A program made the position numbers and the translations under genes. A DNA stretch of 26,573 bases. Source: JAPLDP01 sp964628285 (GTDB lineage Bacteria; Bacteroidota; Bacteroidia; Bacteroidales; JAGONC01). Position 1 is the first letter of the stretch. Each line of letters starts with the position of its first letter. The stretch spans positions 1-26,573 of the forward strand of contig CAZVNP010000047.1 in assembly GCA_964628285.1 (NCBI GenBank), given 5' to 3'. Shown here one piece after another: positions 1 to 8,300 of the stretch. Under the pieces are notes generated by a model. It was not told where the DNA came from. It did not search any database and saw only the letters and a list, made by a program, of their open reading frames with translations.

Positions 1-2573
1 GTCAAACGGACATCGTACAGATGATCGATGGCTGCCGCCAGATCCGAAGGAGCCCCAAACTCGGCACCTATAACCGCTTCATAAGGAGGATCGAGGAAAC
101 AGCTCTCGATCAAATTATTGGTCAGATCATCGAAGAGATAGAGGGCGGTGACATTGTAGACGTATGTTCCGCCCGGTGAAACTTTATCACTGTATTCAAG
201 GCCGGTAATCAGCGTATCGTTCAACAATTCGTTGTCGCGGTAAACATTATAACCCTGAAGAGCATAAAGCGAATCACTCAGATGCAAGCCCGGGAGCCGG
301 CCATAACCCACCGGTGGGTTCCAGCTTAGCGCGATGGTGTTGCCATCAACCGTTCCGGTTAAATCGGCAGGCTGTTCCACCAGGCTGCAGGGGAAATAAT
401 AAAATGGATACAGAACTATTATGGACGTGCAATAATTATAATGGGCCTGGACACCTGCCATGTATCGTGTACCCGGGACCAGGTCTTCGAAGTGATAATG
501 GATCTGAGAGGTTGTATCCACCAGGTCCCCGTCGAGATAAACATTATAGCCTTCCAATCCCGGATTCCACTGTGAATTGTGGTAAGGGTATTCGGCCACC
601 GTGACCGTTACTTCGTCAAGAGTGATCCCCAATCCACCGGAGCTTAATGCCCGGCCCTGGAAGCCGATTTGATAGGTGGCTGTGGGGTTGGGTAATTCTA
701 AATGTTCATTTGTCCACCATGGCAGGTTATCGATATAGGATGCCAGGGGTTGCCAGGCGGATACCGGTGAGGTCCTGTAATAGATTAACAGATAGTTTTG
801 CCCGGTGCCACCGGGTTGGGCATGAAAGAAGGATAATTGCGGCAGCACAGCCAGGTGAAGATTGATTTCCGGGGTTATCAGTATCGTTTCTCCGGAATCG
901 GCGTTAAAAGCGGCATTGTAATACCCCGCATATGCCTTGTCCGGTATGCCGCTGGGGTTGCCTGGATACACAGTCCATGGTACTTGCTGTGACAGGTATT
1001 CCTGTGACCAGCCGTCGGGCAGCGTCCCACCCTCGAATCCTTCCCTGAAGACGACCTCATTATCCATGACAGGGGGATACCATGTGGCTTCACCTCCTGC
1101 CTTCACATAAAACATTTGGGGTGGATAACAACAGTAACCATACTCTATGGGTATGGTCAGATCATTGAAGACAGCGATATGTTGGAGCACATATGGCGGC
1201 ATACCCTCTAATAAGACCTTCAATGTATAATAGCCGGCAGCAATGCCTATGAAAGTGCCTCTGCCATCCTCATTGGTAAAGAGCGAGTCAATCACTCCTG
1301 CCATATCTTCACTTTCAAGAATCACCAGAGCATCAGGTATGGGCATGGCACCACCCCCTCCTCTGACATTCACATAAACATGGTATTTGTCGCTTTTCAG
1401 TATGGTGTTGGAAAACACCGGATCGGATTGATTGTAGGTGTATTGGCTGATCACGGCATACCGGTATCCGTCATTGTAGTACTTATGCCAATGGGTATCA
1501 ATATAGTAGGCGGTGGTCAGCGTGGAGTCGAGCAATGTCCATTTTTGGGGATTTTCTTCATCGCCTTCATGAAGAACAAATATGATATAGTTTTCCGGAT
1601 ACCGGTCGGTGCCGGCACCGGCCGGTTCAGCCGGTTGGCTGTACCCGTCGCCTTCGGGATATGTCAGGGCCCTGATCATAAAGTCATTGTAACCCGAGGG
1701 TGTCCACGGGCCGCCACCGGGCACGTACCTGGAGTAACTCCGGTAAACCGGGTTAGTCTCATCGATGGCCAGCGGTGCACAGTTGGGCCAGTCACCCCGC
1801 TGGATCATCACGCCGTAAAAGTCCCCGCTGCCGATGACAATATGGTCGAATGAAAAATCGGCCGTCACCCAGCCATTATCTTCCGGGGTGACGTTGACGA
1901 CGGCCAGCTCGGTACCCGGGAAACCGTCGGGGCCGTCATCGTCATAGACAGCCATCTGAAACGGCACCCGGCTGTAACCGCCGGGAGGGTATGTGCCGTC
2001 GAAAATGTTCACCTCGAGGTTCAGCACCAATGTAGGATAGGCGTATGGGGTGAACCGGATAGCATTCATGCTTCTCCCTTGCAACCAGGCGGTCGCATTC
2101 TCGGCGGTGCCGTCATCGTAAATGATCCATGATGGGACCCACGGATTAAGCCAGCGCACAGAGACAGCCGTGTGCTGTTGATTTAATGCGGCTGTCACCG
2201 GTGGAGGAGGTTCAGGGAAGATCATCAGGAAAAAATCGACGGTGACCACTTCCTGGGCTCCCACCACGACACTGTCGACGGTCTGGGTGATCAAGCCCTG
2301 TTTTTCGGCTGTCAGGGTATAGGTGCCTCTCTCCACCGGGTCGAGCAGGTAGATGCCATCAAAGCCGGTGGTGGCGGAATAGGTATGAAGCTCATTGGAA
2401 GCCGTGACGGTCACGCCATGAATAGGAAGTGAATCGTTGCCGTAACGATAGACGGTTCCGGTGATGGTACCGGCCTCCTGTGCCGGCGTGAAGGCAGGCC
2501 GGATAAGCAGGACCGCAACCATGTAAAGGACGGTCCGGGGACGGATGCGTAGACGGGGACGAATTGTTTTCAT
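1..2573 (-). CDS. Multidomain secreted adhesin-like protein, C-terminus cut by window edge
   Basis: I translated this frame by hand from ATG at 2573. It stays open to base 1, giving about 857 codons with no stop, so the 3' end lies outside the window. Residues 1-33 look like a signal peptide ending near PAQ. A carboxypeptidase-regulatory-like beta sandwich follows (GTITGTVYRYGND, about 35-105). Then comes a region of about 270 residues that its neighbour lacks, and a second beta-sandwich repeat. A choice-of-anchor-J/cleaved-adhesin-like module starts near the motif EGFEGGTLPDGWSQEY, and fibronectin-III-like segments follow (SWNPPVGYGR, GYNVYRDNELLN). It is a paralog of the gene 38 bases upstream, so the two are probably co-transcribed. 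A type IX sorting tail would be expected beyond the edge but cannot be seen. The role is probably surface binding or display; no catalytic motif was found. Confidence 0.85.
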   Translation of the reverse strand, partial: MKTIRPRLRIRPRTVLYMVAVLLIRPAFTPAQEAGTITGTVYRYGNDSLPIHGVTVTASNELHTYSATTGFDGIYLLDPVERGTYTLTAEKQGLITQTVDSVVVGAQEVVTVDFFLMIFPEPPPPVTAALNQQHTAVSVRWLNPWVPSWIIYDDGTAENATAWLQGRSMNAIRFTPYAYPTLVLNLEVNIFDGTYPPGGYSRVPFQMAVYDDDGPDGFPGTELAVVNVTPEDNGWVTADFSFDHIVIGSGDFYGVMIQRGDWPNCAPLAIDETNPVYRSYSRYVPGGGPWTPSGYNDFMIRALTYPEGDGYSQPAEPAGAGTDRYPENYIIFVLHEGDEENPQKWTLLDSTLTTAYYIDTHWHKYYNDGYRYAVISQYTYNQSDPVFSNTILKSDKYHVYVNVRGGGGAMPIPDALVILESEDMAGVIDSLFTNEDGRGTFIGIAAGYYTLKVLLEGMPPYVLQHIAVFNDLTIPIEYGYCCYPPQMFYVKAGGEATWYPPVMDNEVVFREGFEGGTLPDGWSQEYLSQQVPWTVYPGNPSGIPDKAYAGYYNAAFNADSGETILITPEINLHLAVLPQLSFFHAQPGGTGQNYLLIYYRTSPVSAWQPLASYIDNLPWWTNEHLELPNPTATYQIGFQGRALSSGGLGITLDEVTVTVAEYPYHNSQWNPGLEGYNVYLDGDLVDTTSQIHYHFEDLVPGTRYMAGVQAHYNYCTSIIVLYPFYYFPCSLVEQPADLTGTVDGNTIALSWNPPVGYGRLPGLHLSDSLYALQGYNVYRDNELLNDTLITGLEYSDKVSPGGTYVYNVTALYLFDDLTNNLIESCFLDPPYEAVIGAEFGAPSDLAAAIDHLYDVRL

Positions 2574-2611
2574 GCTTTACAGAGATTCGGAATCTTATGT
2601 CGACATTGTTT

Positions 2612-5600
2612 TCAGTGTTTAATCACAATTTTAGAGATCACGGTATGCCTGTCATTCATGATAAATTCGATAAGGTACATGCCGTCGGATAACCCGGGTA
2701 TGGGGATATCGAATTTATTGCCAATGGGTTCCGTCATGACATGAACCACCTGTCCGGGATAGTTCATGATCCTCAGCGACTTGATCTTTACAGTGGAATG
2801 GATGGTGATCACCTCTTTTGAGGGATTGGGATAGATGGTGATCCGGTCGTCGTCGGTGATCGTGTTAATGCCGCTCAGCACATCGAATGTGGCTATAACG
2901 ACGACCTGGCCGACGTCGGGCGATGAATTAAATGTGACAGAAGCTTGGTAGCTGTAATCACCGGAGAGGCCTTCGGCGTTGAAAGTGGCCGTCACCTCCT
3001 GCTGGTTGCCTGCTTCAACGGTTCCCTGGAGAGCGTCCAATGTGAGCCATCCGTCTTCGGCAGGAACACCGCCGGTTCCGGTCGGATCAAAGTATTCAAT
3101 GACGGCATCCCATTCCAGCGGTCCGTTGCCGTCGTTATTAATGGTCAGCGGCTGGGTGAAGACCATCGTGTCGGAGGTGAGCGGGTCATAGACCTGGTAG
3201 AGCGACTGCGGGTCGACGGTCATTACCGGCTGCGTGAGCTGGACATCCCACGTGGTAATGTCGCTGATATCCAACTGTGTCTCCACGGGATTGTATCCGG
3301 ACGCCTCGCACGTTACCGTGTATGTTCCCTCATCGGCATGGACGGCGTAATAGCCGGTGGCATCGCTTGCTGCCGGAGGATATCCAGCAACAGTAACGGT
3401 AGCCCCGCTCACCGGCTCACCGCCTGCCAGTTCAGTCACAATGCCTTCGAGCAAAGCCTGCTGCGTTCTATAAAGACTGATATTGTCGATACCCCAGCTG
3501 CCAACAGGGTATGAATCGTCACCGGTGGCTGTGAACCTTACCTTAAAGAGTTTGCCTTTGGCATAACTTGAAATGACGTAATTCACATGTTGCCACCAGG
3601 ACCATCCCTGACCGACAATTTCATCAAGGATCACCCATGAGGTATCGCCCCATACTTCGATGCGCATGTTTTCCTGGCTGCCTCCACCCGGGTTATCCCT
3701 GGTAATGTCAAAGGAGAGCCATACAAGGTCGGTGATAGTCCTGGCATCGAATACAGGACTTACGAGGGAGTTCTCAAAATAGTTCATGGCCGGAGAATAA
3801 CTGAACCCTGCCGACGGAGGAGGATTCCCTTCGGACGTATTGATGTACCAACTTCCTGTTGAAGGGAAGAAAGACCAGGCGTGTGAATCAAAGGTACCCT
3901 CATACCATGTTTCAGTAAAGGGCAGGGAATAAATGGTTGCGGTGCCGGTGTAAACAGGTATGTTAAGTTTGGTTACCTGATTGTTATATACTTTAACCTG
4001 TTCCAGTGTGGTGGGATTATAACCTTCGGCCTGCGCTGTCACCTCATAATTACCCGTTGTGATATACTCGAATTGATAGGATCCGTCTTCGCCTGTTGTA
4101 GCCGTTAATCCTGAGGGGTTGAGCAGGACGGTGGCGCCGGGGACGGCATCCCACGTCATGCCGTCACGGACATAGCCCTTCAGATGACCCCGTGGAAGTA
4201 TTTCAACGGTTACTTCATTCGAGGGTAACGACTCTCCTTCATCATAAACAGCCGTCACACGGTAAACATGTGTTCCAGGGGTTATAGCCGGGTCAAGGTA
4301 CTCTGTGTCGATCGGCGGGATATAAGCGATGCGCCATTCGTCCCTCCAAACATAATAGCCTGTCATGACATAGCGGTTGGCTCCACGGTCTTCATTACTA
4401 TTCATACTCAGCGGCAATTCCGTTGTATCCGGAGAATGCCAGACCAGCGCTACGTTATTGAAATTTTGTACTTCAGCCACCAGATTCCCGGGAGCGGCAA
4501 ATATGCAACACACGACTGCTTCGTAGGAAGGATCAATGAAGCAGCTCTCGGCATAAAATCCATTACCGGCATATACGGCTGTGACGTTGTAATAATAGAA
4601 GCCATCAGGCACCACCACATCACTATATTGGAGCTCGGTTACCGGATCTTCATTTAATAATTGATTGTTGCGGTATATATTATAACCCAAAAGTGTATAA
4701 GTCGTATCATTCACCTGTCCTGAACTATCCTTCCCATAGCCAGTCGGAGGATCCCATGACAGGGTGACGGTCAAGCCGTCAATCGAGCCTACGAAATTAT
4801 CAGGCTGTTCCAGAAATTCACAGGGCAAATAATGGAAAGGATATTCTAGAAGTAGAGAGGTACAGGTTTCATAAGTCGCCTTCGATCCGGCAATATGATA
4901 GCTTCCTGGATCCAATCCTTGGTAAGAGTAATGCGTAGCGCTTGTCGTATCCTGTAAAACGCCGTCGAGGTATACTTCATAACCTGTAAGAGTAGGATCG
5001 GTGTTGACATAAGGATAAGCTGCTTTTTTGACGATAACGCTGTCGATGCAGATGCCAAGACCACCGGGTTGTTTAGCCATGCCCACAAATCCGATCTGAT
5101 AGCTGTCGGTGGGATCAGGCAGTTCGATGACCTCCCTGTGCCAGGTTGTATCTCCGTATATATATCCAGCAAGATTATGCCATGGACCTGTCGGATAATT
5201 ACGGTACATGACTTTGAGTTCATTTATGGATGGTTCAGATGGATGAATATGGTAAAAGGTCAACTTGGGGTTTACAGCATCGTGTAAATCCAACCAGGGT
5301 GTAATCAGTATGGTTGTGCCCGTATCACCATAAAAAGCGGCATTGTAAATCCCCTGAAGTGCTTTATTTGGTGTGCCGCTGGGATTGCCTGAAGTGACGG
5401 TCCAATCGATGTCACCTGTAACATACTCCTGCGACCAGCCAAACGGAATTAATCCGCTTTCAAATCCTTCATGAAAGACGAGTTCATCATCCATGGAGGG
5501 TGGGTACCAGGTGGCCTCACCTTCAAGGTTCACCTGAAAATCCTGGGCAGAGGGGCAGGCAGGACAGAGGATGACGGGAATGGTAAGATTATTAAAAACC

Positions 5601-6112
5601 GGTATATGATAAAGATAATATGGCGGATAATCGTCGTAAATAATTTCTATCGTAATATAACCACCGGTCATAACATAAGAAACACCGCCACCCTGACCTG
5701 TATATAACGTATCACAATCGCCTGAGGCGTCATGGCAAATTATGACTTGTGCTCCTATTAGTGGTTCATTATCACATCCGTGGACACTAATGATTACATC
5801 CCAATCCACATCTTCGACCGTTTGACCGATATATCCCTCTTTTTCGGCCGTCAGTGTATATATACCTGTTTCCACCTGACCGATCGTATACATTCCATCG
5901 GTACCGGTAAGGGATGAATACGAATAGAGTTCACTTAAAGCGGTGACTCTCACACCTTCTATTGGTACCGGATTGTTGCCGTAACTGGATACGGTTCCGG
6001 TGATGGAACCATAGTCCTGAGCTGATGCCATGGATGTGAAGGTAACCAGGAAAGCACAAATAAAGGAGGCTATCCCGGCATGGCATAAACAAAAGGGGGG
6101 AGAGGTTTTCAT
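2612..6112 (-). CDS. Large secreted adhesin-like protein with type IX secretion sorting domain
   Basis: 1166 residues from ATG at 6112. A signal peptide ends near SMASA (residue 31). Domains in order: a carboxypeptidase-regulatory-like repeat (about 34-105); a choice-of-anchor-J/MAM-like sandwich around FHEGFESGLIPFGWSQEY (about 210-365); three fibronectin-III-like segments (about 375-640, for example LSWDPPTGYGK and GYNIYRNNQLLN); a second regulatory-like repeat; a second anchor-J-like module (about 725-880); a third regulatory-like repeat; and an Ig-like stretch. It ends in a typical type A sorting domain (ITIYPNPSKEVITIHS ... GMYLIEF ... KIVIKH, about the last 85 residues). That tail predicts export across the outer membrane by the Por system and cell-surface attachment. 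It has its own promoter and is the first of two tandem paralogs. The function is probably adhesion or binding; no protease or glycosidase signature was recognised. Confidence 0.9.
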   Translation of the reverse strand: MKTSPPFCLCHAGIASFICAFLVTFTSMASAQDYGSITGTVSSYGNNPVPIEGVRVTALSELYSYSSLTGTDGMYTIGQVETGIYTLTAEKEGYIGQTVEDVDWDVIISVHGCDNEPLIGAQVIICHDASGDCDTLYTGQGGGVSYVMTGGYITIEIIYDDYPPYYLYHIPVFNNLTIPVILCPACPSAQDFQVNLEGEATWYPPSMDDELVFHEGFESGLIPFGWSQEYVTGDIDWTVTSGNPSGTPNKALQGIYNAAFYGDTGTTILITPWLDLHDAVNPKLTFYHIHPSEPSINELKVMYRNYPTGPWHNLAGYIYGDTTWHREVIELPDPTDSYQIGFVGMAKQPGGLGICIDSVIVKKAAYPYVNTDPTLTGYEVYLDGVLQDTTSATHYSYQGLDPGSYHIAGSKATYETCTSLLLEYPFHYLPCEFLEQPDNFVGSIDGLTVTLSWDPPTGYGKDSSGQVNDTTYTLLGYNIYRNNQLLNEDPVTELQYSDVVVPDGFYYYNVTAVYAGNGFYAESCFIDPSYEAVVCCIFAAPGNLVAEVQNFNNVALVWHSPDTTELPLSMNSNEDRGANRYVMTGYYVWRDEWRIAYIPPIDTEYLDPAITPGTHVYRVTAVYDEGESLPSNEVTVEILPRGHLKGYVRDGMTWDAVPGATVLLNPSGLTATTGEDGSYQFEYITTGNYEVTAQAEGYNPTTLEQVKVYNNQVTKLNIPVYTGTATIYSLPFTETWYEGTFDSHAWSFFPSTGSWYINTSEGNPPPSAGFSYSPAMNYFENSLVSPVFDARTITDLVWLSFDITRDNPGGGSQENMRIEVWGDTSWVILDEIVGQGWSWWQHVNYVISSYAKGKLFKVRFTATGDDSYPVGSWGIDNISLYRTQQALLEGIVTELAGGEPVSGATVTVAGYPPAASDATGYYAVHADEGTYTVTCEASGYNPVETQLDISDITTWDVQLTQPVMTVDPQSLYQVYDPLTSDTMVFTQPLTINNDGNGPLEWDAVIEYFDPTGTGGVPAEDGWLTLDALQGTVEAGNQQEVTATFNAEGLSGDYSYQASVTFNSSPDVGQVVVIATFDVLSGINTITDDDRITIYPNPSKEVITIHSTVKIKSLRIMNYPGQVVHVMTEPIGNKFDIPIPGLSDGMYLIEFIMNDRHTVISKIVIKH

Positions 6113-6155
6113 GCGATTCGGATTTAAAAATGAACGCTAAATGATTTTTACTCCC

Positions 6156-6186
6156 CAAATATACATTATAAATTTAAGGAATGCAA
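6156..6186 (-). promoter_or_regulatory. Bacteroidetes-type promoter for the surface-protein pair
   Basis: On the minus strand TTG (6186-6184) is followed after 20 bases by TATATTTG (6163-6156), a perfect match to the Bacteroidetes -7 consensus TAnnTTTG with the expected -33 spacing. It predicts a start of transcription near 6149 and a leader of roughly 36 bases before the ATG at 6112. Confidence 0.75.
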
Positions 6187-6262
6187 TAAAAATTTATATA
6201 ACAAATAAATTTTTTGAAATTCATTGTAGTGTAAGTGATATCCGATAAAAATCCGTTTTAAA

Positions 6263-6293
6263 TTGCAGATTTGGGGGAGAATAGTTATTTTTG
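6263..6293 (+). promoter_or_regulatory. Bacteroidetes-type promoter for tRNA-Gln
   Basis: TTG (6263-6265), a 20-base spacer, then TATTTTTG (6286-6293) matches the -33/-7 pattern. The tRNA begins eight bases after the -7 box, so transcription would start at or next to the mature 5' end. Confidence 0.65.
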
Positions 6294-6300
6294 CACCCTC

Positions 6301-6373
6301 TGCCCGATGGTGTAACTGGCAACACGTCTGACTCTGGATCAGAAAAGTCTAGGTTCGAGCCCTAGTCGGGCAA
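6301..6373 (+). tRNA. tRNA-Gln (anticodon CTG)
   Basis: A full cloverleaf can be drawn. The acceptor arms TGCCCGA (6301-6307) and TCGGGCA (6366-6372) pair perfectly, with A6373 as discriminator. The anticodon stem TCTGA/TCAGA encloses the loop CTCTGGA with anticodon CTG, which reads CAG. The T arm contains GGTTCGAGCC. The U1-A72 first pair is typical of bacterial tRNA-Gln. CCA is not encoded. It has its own promoter upstream and a hairpin terminator directly downstream. Confidence 0.95.
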
Positions 6374-6374
6374 C

Positions 6375-6412
6375 AAAAAAAAGGCTGTGGCTTTTAAAGC
6401 CACAGCCTTTTT
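6375..6412. terminator. Bidirectional rho-independent terminator
   Basis: Arms GGCTGTGGCTTT (6383-6394) and AAAGCCACAGCC (6396-6407) pair perfectly. They are flanked by eight A on the left (6375-6382) and five T on the right (6408-6412). The hairpin therefore works in both directions, ending the tRNA-Gln transcript on the plus strand and the hydrogenase/kinase operon on the minus strand. Confidence 0.9.
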
Positions 6413-6459
6413 AAATTCCAAACTCCAATTAATATGTATGATGTTTGGATAACTCATTT

Positions 6460-7836
6460 TTATACACGGGTACGGGTTATTCTGCTTTCATTTTCCAATG
6501 CCTGCAGGTTGGGATTCTTTGGGAGGATAAAGGAAAATTTGGTCCAGATGCCCAATTCGCTGCTGACCCAGATCCTGCCGTGGTGGTTTTCGACAATTTG
6601 TTTGACGATCGACAGGCCCAGTCCCGATCCGGTTTTATGATCCTTTGGCACATTGCTGCCTCTGTAAAATTCATCAAACACCCTGGGTATTTCTTCTTTT
6701 GGGATGCCAATGCCGGTATCGGAGATTTCGGTCAGGATATGGTCGGGACGGTTACGGACGATAAGCTCTATGCGTCCTTTATCCGGCGTGTATTTGATGG
6801 CATTCATTAACAAATTGGTATACAATTCCTCAATGGTAAATGGATTGCCGATGATGTTCTGTATGGATTTATCAATAAATACATTAAATTCAATCGTCTT
6901 TTCCTTTGTAAATATCTGAGCTGAAGAAACCACTTTTTGTATCAGTTCTGTCAATGGGAAGCTCTCATATTCAACATCCTGTTTCAATCTTTTTCTTGTC
7001 AGGTTCAGAAGGTCTTTGACAAAGCTAACAAGCAGTTCGGTTCGGTCGTAAGCCCTGTTGACAAATTCCTCCTGTGTATCGTTCAGGGTCCCGATTTTTT
7101 TATTCCTGATTACGGCCAGGCAGCTGATGATGGCGGCCAGGTGACCTTTGATGTCGTGCGTGATCTGATAAACATATTTATGCTGCAGTTCATCTTTCTT
7201 TTTCAGTTCCAGGTTGGTTTTCACATAGGTCTCCTCAATTTTCAGCGACCGTGAAATGATCATGTGCATCAGGCTCACCAGGAAAATCGAAGCGGAGGTA
7301 TAGATCAATCCGCCTCCGTACAAGTAAAGTTTATTCTGGTAGAGGCCGATATTGGCAAAGCCTTCCAGATGATAATGGGGAATGAGGCCATAACATTCAA
7401 GAAAGGCCACAAGAGCCACCAGGATGAGAGCAAAAGCGGTGTGCAGGTAGCTTTCAAGGGTTGAAAAAATGGAACTGGCGATGATCATATGGAAGAAGAA
7501 GAAGATGACCACCGGGTTCTCGATGCCGCCTGAGAAGTGTAATATCATAGCCAGGATGATCAGGTCGGTGATGATCTGGAAATGTATCTCCCATTTGATC
7601 CGGGTAATCACCTTTCCGCCTTCTTTGGCCACGATCCGTTTCAGGGTATACCGGTGCAGGCCGTTCAAAGCCAGAAGAACCAGGGACAGCACATAGACAG
7701 GGATATCCTGGATGGATATTTTGAAAAAGGTTTTAAAAATAAAAGTGGAGAAAATAAGAATAACTGCGACAAACCATCTGATTCGGATGAACCATTTGGC
7801 AAACAAGACATGGGCCGGAATCAGTTTCTCATCCAT
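6460..7836 (-). CDS. Membrane sensor histidine kinase with RegB-like GGxxNP motif
   Basis: 458 residues from ATG at 7836. About six hydrophobic segments fill residues 15-195 and there is no large periplasmic domain. Within them lies SGGIENPVV (102-110), which resembles the GGXXNPF quinone-sensing motif of RegB/PrrB redox kinases. The kinase core is complete: H-box ITHDIKGH with phospho-acceptor H227, N-box LLMNAIKYTP, G1 SDTGIGIP, F-box FDEFYRG and G2 GSGLGLSIV. The start overlaps the receiver gene by eight bases, so the two are translationally linked and probably partners. It is the last gene before the terminator. Quinone sensing is inferred from the motif and from the adjacent membrane oxidoreductase; RegB's redox cysteine region is not clearly present. 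Confidence 0.9.
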   Translation of the reverse strand: MDEKLIPAHVLFAKWFIRIRWFVAVILIFSTFIFKTFFKISIQDIPVYVLSLVLLALNGLHRYTLKRIVAKEGGKVITRIKWEIHFQIITDLIILAMILHFSGGIENPVVIFFFFHMIIASSIFSTLESYLHTAFALILVALVAFLECYGLIPHYHLEGFANIGLYQNKLYLYGGGLIYTSASIFLVSLMHMIISRSLKIEETYVKTNLELKKKDELQHKYVYQITHDIKGHLAAIISCLAVIRNKKIGTLNDTQEEFVNRAYDRTELLVSFVKDLLNLTRKRLKQDVEYESFPLTELIQKVVSSAQIFTKEKTIEFNVFIDKSIQNIIGNPFTIEELYTNLLMNAIKYTPDKGRIELIVRNRPDHILTEISDTGIGIPKEEIPRVFDEFYRGSNVPKDHKTGSGLGLSIVKQIVENHHGRIWVSSELGIWTKFSFILPKNPNLQALENESRITRTRV

Positions 7837-8233
7837 CTTCTGTTTTTTCGTTGAGCATTTCTTCTATTAATTCAATCAGAATAAGCGGGTCAATGGGTTT
7901 ATCCTGGAAGCGGACATTGGGAAAGATCGTCGCATCCTCCACGGCCGAATATAAATTCACACCCAATTGATCGACCATGCCGGTAAGTATGATGATCGGT
8001 AATGTTTTATATTCCGGTTCCTGTTTGATACGGTGGAGCAGGTTATATCCTTCCAGGTTGGTATCCATCATCACGTCGAGAACCAGAAAATCCGGTTTCT
8101 CCTCTTTAAGTTTTTTATAGCCTTCTTTTCCGTCGGAAGCCGTGACGACTTCATAACCGTTGCTTTCAAGGCTGACCTGGGTTGACCGCAGGAAATCCTG
8201 ATCATCATCGACCAATAATATTTTTGTTTTCAT
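7829..8233 (-). CDS. Single-domain response regulator (receiver only)
   Basis: 134 residues starting at MKTKILLVDDD. It is a complete receiver: acidic pocket D9-D11, phospho-acceptor D53 in FLVLDVMMD, conserved T84 in ILTGM and K112 in QDKPIDP. No DNA-binding or other output domain follows, so it resembles CheY/Spo0F-type relay proteins. I chose ATG at 8233 because the domain begins there. An in-frame ATG at 8314 would add 27 polar residues and overlap the end of the HdrA-like gene. Its stop overlaps the kinase start by eight bases. Position suggests co-transcription with the hydrogenase genes. How it transmits a signal (phosphorelay or protein contact) is unknown. Confidence 0.88.
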   Translation of the reverse strand: MKTKILLVDDDQDFLRSTQVSLESNGYEVVTASDGKEGYKKLKEEKPDFLVLDVMMDTNLEGYNLLHRIKQEPEYKTLPIIILTGMVDQLGVNLYSAVEDATIFPNVRFQDKPIDPLILIELIEEMLNEKTEDG

Positions 8234-8300
8234 GACTGTATCTTTACTTATATCCTTGTAGTGACTATGGCTTGACGACTCAAATTCAGTTTGTTTTTCT

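Noticed and set aside
2945..3514. 189-codon open frame on the plus strand
   Set aside because: It lies opposite a convincing 1166-residue protein and has no recognisable domain or leader.
1..6112. Repeated DNA blocks as a CRISPR or transposon signature
   Set aside because: The repeats are long, diverged and coding; they are explained by duplicated protein domains.
6301..6373. tRNA-Gln as an integration site for a mobile element
   Set aside because: No integrase, direct repeat of the tRNA end, or other mobile gene is present nearby.
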